From positions 1 to 25,802 of the forward strand of contig DEKS01000010.1 in the NCBI GenBank assembly GCA_002354005.1: 25,802 bases of DNA. The letters run 5' to 3'. Positions 6,576 through 13,916 of this stretch are shown piece by piece; the stretch's first letter is position 1, and each line of letters starts with the position of its first letter. The notes beneath the pieces were generated by a model. That model was not told where the DNA came from, did not search any database, and saw only the letters and a program-made list of their open reading frames with translations. Origin of the DNA: Bacteroidales bacterium UBA2716 (lineage in GTDB: Bacteria; Bacteroidota; Bacteroidia; Bacteroidales; UBA932). The translations under genes were made by a program, and so were the position numbers.

Positions 6576-9499
6576 TGAAACACTATATCGTCCCTTTTCT
6601 TCTTTGCATAAGCATCCTTGCCGGCGCCCAGAATCCGCCCCATGTGCGGGACTTTAAAGGCGTATCGGATTCCCTGCAGGTGCGCCTGCAGCGGCGGACA
6701 GGCGTAGAGAACAAGTTCCGCCTGGAAAAGGTGAGCGTCCATGGGAAGTCGGTGGACTTTTACTATACGCAAAACCTGGCCAACTACCCTTGGCGGCCCG
6801 GTGACATTACCTGGTTCCGCGAGCAAATAGGCGAACTGGGGGCCAAAGGTCTGGGCTCCTATAAAGTTGGCAGTGTCTATGCCAAAAAACAGAATATCGC
6901 AGAGCTCCCCATCCCCGCCATCACCCATGACGGCCAGCCGGTGAGCACAAGCTTCCGCGTGAAGGATCCGCGCTCGGAGACCACGCCGTTAGTCAAGGGG
7001 GACGAGGATTGGCCGATGGGCCTGAGCGGCCGCCACATCGCCCTCTGGCAAAGCCATGGACGCTATTGGGAAGAAAGCACACAGCGCTGGGAATGGCAGC
7101 GGAGCGCCACCCACACCACCGTGGAAGACCTTTATACGCAAAGCTACGTACTCCCCTTCCTGATTCCCATGCTGGAGCACTCTGGCGCGGTGGTGCTCAC
7201 CCCGCGCGAGCGCGATACCCAGAGCTGGGAAGTGGTCTGTGACAACGACCCGGGCTTTACGCCCCGCCGGGACCCCAAAGTGCGTCTGCAGGGCCAATAT
7301 GAAGAAGAGGGTGAATGGGAGCCCGTCGGCCCCGGTTTTGCCGATGCCAAAGAGCGCTACTCCGGCGCCGACAATCCTTTCAAGATGGGCACGGCCCGCA
7401 TGATTGCCGCCACCCGTCCGGGAGAGCACGAGTCCAAGGCCCTCTGGCGCCCGGACATTCCGGAAAAAGGCGAGTACGCCGTCTACGTAAGCTACACCAC
7501 CTTGCTCAACAGCACCGACGACGCACGCTATACGGTCCATCACCTGGGCGGCTCCACCCTCCTGCACGTGAATCAGCAGATGAGTGGCAGCACATGGGTG
7601 TACCTGGGCACCTTCCCCTTCGACAAAGGCACCGAAGGCTATGTGAGCCTGAGCAGCCACAGCAGCACCGGCGGTGTGGTCTGTGCAGACGCCGTGCGCT
7701 TTGGCGGCGGCATGGGCAAGGTGGAGCGCGAAGGTACGCTCTCCGGTCTCCCCGCCTACGTGGAAGGCGCCGTGTACAACTTCCAGTATGCCGGCCTGGA
7801 CATGGACCTTCTGGACCGATGGGAGGGCGATTACAAGAAAGATCTCACGGCCCGCGGCGTGTGGGTGAACGAGCTTTCCGGCGGTTCCCGGGTGAATCCG
7901 GAGGCCCCTGGCCGTCGCGTTCCGCTGGACCTGGCGCTGGCCTGCCATTCGGACGCCGGTGTCACCCCCAACGACTCCATCGTGGGCACGCTCACCATTT
8001 ATACGCTCCGCAGCGAGAACAGCGAGGCACTACCCACCGGTGAAAGCCGCCTGAGCAGCCGCCTCCTGGCAGACTGGGTGCAGAGCCAGGTGGTGGACGA
8101 TATCCGCGCCGGCTTTGAACCGGCCTGGAGCCGCCGGGACATCCGCGACCGCTCCTACAGCGAGTGCCGCGTCCCGCAGGTGCCCTCCATGATCCTGGAG
8201 CTCCTGTCGCACCAGAATTTTGCCGATATGCGCTACGGCCTGGACCCTTCCTTTCGCTTTACGGTCGCCCGCAGCGTGTACAAAGGCATCCTCAAGTACC
8301 TGAGTGCCCGCTACAACTGCGCGTACGCCGTGCAGCCGCTTCCGGTGCATGGCTTCAGCGCACACCTGGAAAAAGGCCGCACGGTGCTCACCTGGAGCCC
8401 CACGGCAGACACCCTGGAGCCCACCGCCACACCCAAATACTATAAAGTCTATACCCGCCGGGACGACGGTGCCTTCGACCAGGGCCTCCAGATTAAGGAT
8501 ACCACCTGTACCCTGACGCTCCAGGCCGGGCACGTGTACAGCTACAAGATTACCGCCTGCAACGAGGGCGGCGAGAGTTTCCCCTCGGAGATTCTGGCAG
8601 TGGGGAAAACGCCTGTGGAAACCCGTAAGGTCCACATTGTCAATAACTTTACCCGCGTATCTGCGCCCGCCAGTTTTGATTCGCCCGCCTATGCCGGCTT
8701 CCATACCCGTCTGGATGGTGGCGTGCCGTGGGGACAGGATATTCTCTTTGCCGGAGAAGTGAACCAGTTTGACCGTTCCCGCGAGTGGACGGACGATGAC
8801 AACCCGGGCTTCGGCGGTTCCTTTACGGACCATGGCGGAACGCTGATAGCCGGCAACAGCTTTGACTTTGTGGCACAGCACGGCCGGGCCGTCCTCGCGG
8901 CCGGATACAGCTTTGACTCCAGCAGCGCAGAAGCCTTTACCGGGGAAACCAACGCCTTTGCCGTGGACCTTATCTGTGGCAAGCAGCTCACCACCCGCGT
9001 GGGCAGCGGAGCCGTTCCGGACCGCTATACCGTGTTCCCGGAAGCCCTGCAGGAGGCACTGAAAACGTATACTACCGCAGGCGGTAACATCCTCATTTCC
9101 GGGGCCTACATTGCCACCGATGCCTGGGATGCCGTGTATCAGGGCGTGCCCAAGGCCTCGGACGAAACACGCTCTTTTGTGAAAACCGTGCTGGGCTACC
9201 AGTGGGTCACCAACTACGGGGACTACTCCGGCCAGGCGCTGCCGGCCCCGGGCAGCAGCTTCCCCGCCGCCACCTACAACCGCGACTGGTCGCCCCTCGT
9301 GTACCGCGTGGAGAATCCCGACGGCATTGCTCCGGCATCGGCCAAAACCCGGACACTCCTGCGCTACAAAGGTACGGACATCCCCGCCGCCACCTACATG
9401 GACAACGGCCGCTACCGCGTGGCCGCCTTCGGCTTCCCGTTGGAAGTGAGCCCCCAGCTGGGGGACATTATCAAGCGTGTCCTGACGCTGTTTCAATAA
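6575..9499 (+). CDS. Secreted amidase_3-like protein with inserted golvesin-like domain and Fn3-like region
   Basis: The start chosen is the ATG at 6575 overlapping the VanZ-like stop; it yields 974 residues with a clean signal peptide (about 1-19, ending LAGAQ). An N-acetylmuramoyl-L-alanine amidase (amidase_3) fold is recognisable in two halves: H161 (WQSHGRYW) and E184 (TVEDLY), then H458 (ACHSDAG) and E542 (SMILELLSH), a plausible Zn2+ triad plus catalytic Glu. Between the halves (about 235-380) lies a golvesin C-terminal-like module (GADNPFKMGTARM ... ADAVRFGGG). An Fn3-like stretch (about 590-690) and a C-terminal domain of unknown function follow. Bacteroidetes relatives are often annotated xanthan lyase, which the sequence does not support. 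The likely role is periplasmic or surface cell-wall hydrolysis. Confidence 0.8.
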   Translation: MKHYIVPFLLCISILAGAQNPPHVRDFKGVSDSLQVRLQRRTGVENKFRLEKVSVHGKSVDFYYTQNLANYPWRPGDITWFREQIGELGAKGLGSYKVGSVYAKKQNIAELPIPAITHDGQPVSTSFRVKDPRSETTPLVKGDEDWPMGLSGRHIALWQSHGRYWEESTQRWEWQRSATHTTVEDLYTQSYVLPFLIPMLEHSGAVVLTPRERDTQSWEVVCDNDPGFTPRRDPKVRLQGQYEEEGEWEPVGPGFADAKERYSGADNPFKMGTARMIAATRPGEHESKALWRPDIPEKGEYAVYVSYTTLLNSTDDARYTVHHLGGSTLLHVNQQMSGSTWVYLGTFPFDKGTEGYVSLSSHSSTGGVVCADAVRFGGGMGKVEREGTLSGLPAYVEGAVYNFQYAGLDMDLLDRWEGDYKKDLTARGVWVNELSGGSRVNPEAPGRRVPLDLALACHSDAGVTPNDSIVGTLTIYTLRSENSEALPTGESRLSSRLLADWVQSQVVDDIRAGFEPAWSRRDIRDRSYSECRVPQVPSMILELLSHQNFADMRYGLDPSFRFTVARSVYKGILKYLSARYNCAYAVQPLPVHGFSAHLEKGRTVLTWSPTADTLEPTATPKYYKVYTRRDDGAFDQGLQIKDTTCTLTLQAGHVYSYKITACNEGGESFPSEILAVGKTPVETRKVHIVNNFTRVSAPASFDSPAYAGFHTRLDGGVPWGQDILFAGEVNQFDRSREWTDDDNPGFGGSFTDHGGTLIAGNSFDFVAQHGRAVLAAGYSFDSSSAEAFTGETNAFAVDLICGKQLTTRVGSGAVPDRYTVFPEALQEALKTYTTAGGNILISGAYIATDAWDAVYQGVPKASDETRSFVKTVLGYQWVTNYGDYSGQALPAPGSSFPAATYNRDWSPLVYRVENPDGIAPASAKTRTLLRYKGTDIPAATYMDNGRYRVAAFGFPLEVSPQLGDIIKRVLTLFQ

Positions 9500-9747
9500 G
9501 GACTCGATCCCAAACCAGGACGATACACAGACGGCACTCTGGACGGGAGCAGCGTGCTTTGAGCCAGCACGGCAAGGGAAACGCCCTTTTTGCCGGGAAT
9601 CGTTGCCGCGTTGGCAGGGAAAGTGCTCTGTGGTGCCGATTTTTTGCAATCGCGGCAAAAAGGGAGGGCCCGTTTTTGCAGAGCAACTGGCAAGTGCTTG
9701 GCAAGCCTCCTGGCCGATAACATGCTGGCTATCAGGAATTTGCTAAT
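9500..9747. other. Non-coding GC-rich spacer with several inverted repeats
   Basis: No credible CDS on either strand. The motif CCCTTTTTGCCG (9584-9595) is repeated inverted as CGGCAAAAAGGG (9653-9664), and the second copy can alternatively pair with TTTTTGC at 9641-9647 (7-bp stem, 7-nt loop). A third TTTTTGC lies near 9673, and GGCAAG occurs twice at 9690-9706. GATACACAG (9522-9530) recurs at 23482-23490 beside the second copy of the flanking repeat. It may be an interspersed non-coding repeat or a structured 3' region of the amidase transcript; I do not recognise it. Confidence 0.4.
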
Positions 9748-9807
9748 AATCCTCGGCGCAAAAGAGCCGAGGATTTTAAATAATTACATGATTATCAGGC
9801 AGTTAGT
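9748..9807. repeat. Flanking repeat copy A: terminator-like hairpin plus conserved 35-bp tail
   Basis: A 7-bp core stem CCTCGGC/GCCGAGG (9751-9757 and 9766-9772), extended to about 10 bp by flanking AAT/ATT, has an 8-nt loop GCAAAAGA and is followed by TTT. A 35-nt tail (9773-9807) is identical to 23529-23563. The stem is also present there, but the loop is in reverse-complement orientation. It probably terminates the amidase operon and marks the left edge of the low-GC block. Confidence 0.75.
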
Positions 9808-9878
9808 GACAAGCCTACTTGCAACAAGAAAACGAGTAGTCATACCTGCAAGTCGCTATTGAGGTCTCGATTTTTTTG

Positions 9879-9886
9879 TAAATTTG
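9879..9886 (+). promoter_or_regulatory. -7 box upstream of the truncated lipoprotein gene
   Basis: TAAATTTG matches TAnnTTTG, with a TTG at 9859-9861 (17-nt spacing, slightly short). It lies 22 nt before the ATG at 9909. The promoter appears intact although the gene is not. Confidence 0.45.
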
Positions 9887-9908
9887 TAAAACGGCTTCTA
9901 AAACTGCC

Positions 9909-10134
9909 ATGTCATATATGAACCGGGTAATTTGTTGTATAGCATTTGTTTTAATGGTTTCGTGTGCCAGGGCGCCGCAAAAAGCGCTCTGGGAATGCGT
10001 AGAAATGGATATTGACAGCACCCGCACGGTCAATGACTCCATTGCCAGATTTGCATACAACTATTATTCTCGGCATGGTTCTAAGCGCAACAGAATGATG
10101 GCCACCTACATGGGCTTCTCTTGCCAAAGGCTGT
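9909..10134 (+). pseudogene. 5' remnant of a lipoprotein/TPR-type gene
   Basis: The frame opens with a lipoprotein signal (MNRVICCIAFVLMVSCARAP; the lipid-attachment Cys follows LMVS). The following stretch YNYYSRHGSKRNRMMATYMG resembles VNYYQKHG...YYYLG of the TPR-HTH regulator at 11934-13589, so this looks like the first quarter of a related regulator gene. From about 10135 the DNA switches to a copy of thioredoxin-like gene sequence, out of frame, and the frame ends at 10169. I call it a truncated remnant created by deletion or recombination; it could still be expressed as an 86-residue lipopeptide from the intact promoter. Confidence 0.6.
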
Positions 10135-10233
10135 CATACAGACCATCCCGATGCTCATGTACTTCGTGAAGGCTGGCCGGATATTCACCGTCAGTTTGGT
10201 GTAAAAGGCCCGCCTGCGCTTTTTCTCAAATAA
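10135..10233 (+). pseudogene. 3' fragment duplicated from the thioredoxin-like gene
   Basis: Bases 10135-10224 match 16260-16350 of the thioredoxin-like CDS with two substitutions and one deleted C (at ACCATCCCG versus ACCATCCCCG). After the deletion the fragment would read DAHVLREGWPDIHRQFGVKG and then PPALFLK before a stop at 10231-10233. The N-terminal half with the CxxC motif is missing, so it cannot encode a functional oxidoreductase. It shows that a second thioredoxin-like locus, or a recombination event involving it, existed here. Confidence 0.8.
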
Positions 10234-10385
10234 TAATCGAGATAAAGTACAAAAAGGTCAAACTTTTTCTTGTTATAGCCAGATTGGCGCTCCTTAACTC
10301 ATCATTACCGAATGGATACGGAGAAAAAATGAAAGATATTTCATCCTTAACCATGCGATTATTACATGTTACGGAGAATTTATCC

Positions 10386-10416
10386 TTGAATTATCAAAAA
10401 CAAAACGTTATATTTG
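10386..10416 (+). promoter_or_regulatory. Promoter (-33/-7) for the ATPase gene
   Basis: TTG at 10386-10388 and TATATTTG at 10409-10416 (perfect TAnnTTTG) are 20 nt apart, the usual Bacteroidetes spacing. The GTG start follows 22 nt after the -7 box. The rest of the spacer 10234-10408 holds no convincing gene. Confidence 0.6.
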
Positions 10417-10438
10417 CGCAGGTCAAATACTACAGACA

Positions 10439-11884
10439 GTGACAAAACTGAAAATCATAGGCCGAGAATACGAGCGGGCCATCATACGCAACTATCTTGA
10501 GAGTGACAAGGCGGAATTAATAGCCGTTTACGGGCGTCGTCGTGTCGGGAAGACTTATTTGGTCAAAAGTATTTTTGACAATGAGTTTGATTTCTTTTAT
10601 ACAGGCCTCTATGATGTACAGCGTGCTGTTCAATTGAGCCAATTCAAAAAAACGCTCGAACGTTATTCCGGTAGGAGGATGAAGAGATTCAAAGACTGGT
10701 TTGAAGCGTTTGATGCCCTCCGCGATTTCTTGGATACACTCTCTAAGGAGAGGATAGTGGTTTTTCTGGATGAAATCCCCTGGATGGATACTCCCAAGAG
10801 TAACTTCCTCGCGGCTTTTGGACAGTTTTGGAACGATTGGGCATCCACCAAGCAAAACTTGAAGCTTTTTGTGTGCGGATCTGCGACCACGTGGATGCTT
10901 TCGAAATTCATTGGTGACAAGGGCGGTATTTACGGGAGGGTCTGCAGGCCTGTTTGGCTTGCTCCTTTCAGCCTATGTGAAACTGAAAAGTTTTTGAAGG
11001 AGATTAAGGGTATTGAAATGACACGTCACCAGATCCTGCAGGCGTATATGGTTTTCGGGGGAATTCCGTATTATCTGGACATGCTGGTAAAAGATATCCC
11101 GCTTAATGTGAACATTGATGATTTGTTTTTCAAGCAAGGGGCACCTCTTAGAGCGGAATTTGATTTCTTGTTCCGATCACTGTTCAAGAATTCACGGCTG
11201 TACAAGAGCGTTGTGGAGGTGCTGTCGTCCAAGCTGAAGGGGATGACGAGACTTGAACTGATGGAAGCTATGCGATTGCCTGATGGAGGAGACTTATCCG
11301 AAGTGCTTGATAATTTGGTGAAATGTGACTTTATTCGTAAATACACTGCCATTGGAAAGACAGAACGGGATGCCCTGTATCAGCTGACGGATTTATTCTC
11401 TCTCTTCCATATGAAGTTCGTAGAAGATAATAGCGGGCAGGACGAGCATCTCTGGAGTAAACTTACCGGTAAGGGGCCCATGACCGCGTGGAGCGGCTAT
11501 GCTTTTGAACAAGTCTGCCTGCATCATACCAGCCAGATTAAACAGGCACTAAGCATCGGGGGGATTATCAGCAATATCCATTCATGGAGCTGTCGGCCGT
11601 TCACTGATAAAAACGGGACTTCGTGGAAGGGTGGCCAGATAGATTTATTGATTGACCGTGCAGATGAAGTCATCAGTATTTGTGAGATTAAGTATGTCTC
11701 CGACAAATTCGTCATTGATGCCGAATACGAGAAGAGGCTAGCCTCGCGTGCCACGCTTTTCCGGCAGGTTACCAAGACAAAGAAAGCGCTTCATCACACG
11801 TTCATTACCACATATGGCGTTTCAAAGAATCTGCATAGTGGTATTGTGCAGTCAGAAGTGACTATGGAGGATTTATTCAAATAG
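10439..11884 (+). CDS. ATP-binding protein, ATPase_2 (archaeal-type) with DUF234 nuclease-like C-terminus
   Basis: A 481-residue protein starting at GTG. Walker A YGRRRVGKT is at residues 31-39, Walker B IVVFLDEIPW at about 106-115 (D111, E112), and the sensor-like region VCGSATTWM follows. The middle part holds a winged-helix-like segment (LKGMTRLELMEAMRLPDGG). The C-terminal DUF234 region has a PD-(D/E)xK-like pattern (GGQIDLLI with D402, then CEIKY with E416 and K418), so nuclease-like folding is plausible. Members are common solitary accessory genes in Bacteroidetes and archaea; their function is not established. It has its own promoter; the next gene follows after a short gap and may be co-transcribed. 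Confidence 0.88.
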   Translation: MTKLKIIGREYERAIIRNYLESDKAELIAVYGRRRVGKTYLVKSIFDNEFDFFYTGLYDVQRAVQLSQFKKTLERYSGRRMKRFKDWFEAFDALRDFLDTLSKERIVVFLDEIPWMDTPKSNFLAAFGQFWNDWASTKQNLKLFVCGSATTWMLSKFIGDKGGIYGRVCRPVWLAPFSLCETEKFLKEIKGIEMTRHQILQAYMVFGGIPYYLDMLVKDIPLNVNIDDLFFKQGAPLRAEFDFLFRSLFKNSRLYKSVVEVLSSKLKGMTRLELMEAMRLPDGGDLSEVLDNLVKCDFIRKYTAIGKTERDALYQLTDLFSLFHMKFVEDNSGQDEHLWSKLTGKGPMTAWSGYAFEQVCLHHTSQIKQALSIGGIISNIHSWSCRPFTDKNGTSWKGGQIDLLIDRADEVISICEIKYVSDKFVIDAEYEKRLASRATLFRQVTKTKKALHHTFITTYGVSKNLHSGIVQSEVTMEDLFK

Positions 11885-11933
11885 TCAATTACTATCATCC
11901 ACGAACAATAAGAGAATAATGGGGCAAACAATT

Positions 11934-13589
11934 ATGAAGATTAAAGGTTTAGTCCTCTTCCTCGTGGCGGCATGCTTTTTTTCTTGTGGAGAGAATAAAT
12001 ACGCTCAGCGCCTAGATGTCGTTGAGTCGGTCATAAACGAGCGCCCCGATAGCGCGTTGGCAATTATCAAATCCATTGATACACTATCGTTAAAATCCAA
12101 TGCTATTAAGGCAAGGTATTCTCTCCTTCACGCTATGGCGCTGGATAAGAACTATATAGATACAACGAATGTCAACGTGGTATTGCCTGCTGTGAATTAT
12201 TACCAAAAGCATGGTTCAGAGGAGGAAAGGTTCAAAGCATACTACTATTTAGGGAGGTTTCAGTATAATGCCAACAATGACAACGCGGCAGCAATTTCTT
12301 ACTCAAAGGCAGAAGCCTTAACAGATGATATTTCGGACGGAAAAGCTAAAGGTCTTCTTTATATGGCCTTCGCTGATATTTATAATAGGAGCCAGAATAT
12401 AGATAAGGAAGAGGAATATGTAAGGAAAGGAGTCGAAGCCTTTGAGGTGGCCGGCGATGTGAAACATGGTAATTTGTCGGCGGGCCGACTAGGTATTTTG
12501 CTATATAATAGGCAAGAATGGGACAAGGCCGATTCCCTTTTTTCATTAGGGATAGAGCGTGCGAGGGAAGACACCGTTGCCATGTCTGTTTTTCTGTCCA
12601 ACTACGCCCGCATGCTTGTGGTTCGCCCTAGTCCGGACCCAGAAAAGGCGATAGGATTCCTCAAGCAACTTTCCGTCTCTTACAAGCATCCTTTATCATT
12701 GAAGGACTATGGCGCTTGGGCTTATGCGGCCGCACTGATAGGAGACGAGTCCACTTGTACCCAGATTGAGAACCAGTTAAAAAGACTGGATGAACCTCGG
12801 AAAAACACCATCCTCAATTGGCTTTACAGAATTGAACAGCATCGTGGTAATTATGAAAAGGCGCTTAGTTATCTCATTGATGCAAAAGCATATGATTCGC
12901 GGCTGGTTGACAATCTCTTATCCGATCCTATTGGCCAAGCCTTACAAAGCTATTATTCGTCCGAGGCGCTCAATTCTAAAAGAGAGGCGCACATCCTTAG
13001 ATTACAGTTGTCGCTCGTCATACTGGGGTTCTGCCTATTGTTCCTGCTGTCTCTTGGCTACTTCAAACAAAAAAAAGATAAGCGCGAAAAGGAAATGGAA
13101 CGGCTTCTTACAATTGGCGAAGAGGCAAATAAGCTTTTGACACAAACGAATGAGGATCTCCAAACCACCTTGGAGGACTTAAGAAAATCATATGTCTCAA
13201 CCTATAAAGACAAGTTTTCGGCGATTGGCGAGTTGTGTAATGCATACATGGATTCTAGTAGCCGTACAGATAAAAAGGATTACATTGTCAGAAGAGTTGA
13301 GAATCTTATTGCATACATCAGTGACGACGATAAACTGCATGCTAGATTTGAGAACCAAATCAATAAGGATCTGAATAATATTGTAAAGCATCTCAAGGCC
13401 GATCTTGGAGATGTTGACAAGAAAGAGAGCCGGTTCATTTGCTATTGCATTGTCGGTTTTGATCCAGAAATGATAGGCTCTATCCTCAACCTGTCTATCT
13501 CAAACGTGTATACGAAGAAATCTCGTCTTAAGGAAAGGATTCGAGGGCTAGATTCTCCATATAAAGATGAATACCTGAGGATGCTCTAA
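11934..13589 (+). CDS. Membrane-spanning TPR regulator: lipoprotein N-terminus, TM helix, coiled coil, LuxR-like HTH
   Basis: I chose ATG 11934 (551 residues) because it gives a normal lipoprotein signal with the lipid Cys at residue 18 (FFSCGENK); an in-frame ATG at 11919 adds five residues. Residues about 20-345 form degenerate TPR-like helical repeats, presumably periplasmic. A hydrophobic helix (about 358-378) precedes a charged coiled coil (about 380-430) and a C-terminal helix-turn-helix-like segment (ICYCIVGFDPEMIGSILNLS, then ISNVYTKKSRLKERI, about 500-540) similar to LuxR/GerE HTHs. This architecture occurs in Bacteroidetes signal-transducing TPR proteins. It sits just upstream of the peptide operon and is the obvious candidate regulator. 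No promoter is evident, so it may be read from the ATPase promoter. Confidence 0.8.
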   Translation: MKIKGLVLFLVAACFFSCGENKYAQRLDVVESVINERPDSALAIIKSIDTLSLKSNAIKARYSLLHAMALDKNYIDTTNVNVVLPAVNYYQKHGSEEERFKAYYYLGRFQYNANNDNAAAISYSKAEALTDDISDGKAKGLLYMAFADIYNRSQNIDKEEEYVRKGVEAFEVAGDVKHGNLSAGRLGILLYNRQEWDKADSLFSLGIERAREDTVAMSVFLSNYARMLVVRPSPDPEKAIGFLKQLSVSYKHPLSLKDYGAWAYAAALIGDESTCTQIENQLKRLDEPRKNTILNWLYRIEQHRGNYEKALSYLIDAKAYDSRLVDNLLSDPIGQALQSYYSSEALNSKREAHILRLQLSLVILGFCLLFLLSLGYFKQKKDKREKEMERLLTIGEEANKLLTQTNEDLQTTLEDLRKSYVSTYKDKFSAIGELCNAYMDSSSRTDKKDYIVRRVENLIAYISDDDKLHARFENQINKDLNNIVKHLKADLGDVDKKESRFICYCIVGFDPEMIGSILNLSISNVYTKKSRLKERIRGLDSPYKDEYLRML

Positions 13590-13691
13590 TTGTTGAATTC
13601 CAGCATTTCGTTATCGATTTGCGATAGGACAACGTTTCGATACTTGTTGCTGATTATTCTTACAAATACCTGCTGCTATGTTCCCTTTGTC

Positions 13692-13700
13692 GGGGGGGGG
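13692..13700. repeat. Poly-G tract (G9)
   Basis: Nine consecutive G follow TTTGTC and precede TATAATG in otherwise AT-rich DNA. Tracts of this length are prone to slipped-strand mispairing. No gene or identified promoter is placed so that I can predict its effect; a 15-codon frame from ATG 13678 runs through it. Confidence 0.6.
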
Positions 13701-13749
13701 TATAATGTATTGATATACAAGTGATTAGTTCTATTTTGGATGAGCCTGG

Positions 13750-13789
13750 ATTTCGGGCGTGTAAGATTTATTTCTTACACGCCCGAAAT
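13750..13789. terminator. Perfect 16-bp inverted repeat, probable terminator
   Basis: The arms 13751-13766 and 13773-13788 (TTTCGGGCGTGTAAGA and its exact complement) have a 6-nt loop; A13750-T13789 extends the stem to 17 bp. No U-tract follows, so it may terminate the regulator transcript poorly, or act instead as an operator or RNA-stability hairpin. Confidence 0.55.
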
Positions 13790-13883
13790 TGATTGTGTAT
13801 ATGCCTGATTACTAGCTGCTTAACGAATCGTCTGTGTAAGAAATAATGAGTGCCATTCTGATGATAATCTGAAGAAAACACCA

Positions 13884-13891
13884 TAGCTTTG
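13884..13891 (+). promoter_or_regulatory. -7 box of the peptide/export operon
   Basis: TAGCTTTG is a perfect TAnnTTTG match 25 nt before the ATG at 13917. There is no good TTTG at -33, which suggests activator dependence. It is the only convincing promoter found for the genes up to 22884, where most junctions are overlaps or gaps of a few bases. Confidence 0.55.
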
Positions 13892-13916
13892 CAAAGAATT
13901 TTTAAAAGCAAAGTAA

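Larger units (their letters stand above)
13590..13916. other. 327-bp regulatory spacer before the peptide operon
   Basis: No convincing CDS. It holds a G9 homopolymer, a perfect 16-bp hairpin, a -7 box near the right end, and three copies of the heptamer GTGTAAG (13759-13765, inverted 13774-13780, and 13834-13840). Two of these lie in the hairpin arms; the third is about 45 nt upstream of the -7 box, a position where an activator could bind. Confidence 0.55.

Noticed and set aside
8030..9658. Long minus-strand frame (542 codons) opposite the amidase/golvesin gene
   Set aside because: Antisense to a gene with signal peptide and domain motifs; its composition (His/Gly/Ala/Val-rich) is typical of shadow frames.
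9471..9723. Short minus-strand frames in the spacer after the amidase gene
   Set aside because: Low-complexity, no signal or motif, and explained by the inverted repeats of the spacer.
10329..10442. 37-codon frame ending over the ATPase GTG start (ATGA-like overlap)
   Set aside because: The ATPase promoter lies inside it and the peptide has no features; chance is more likely than a real gene.
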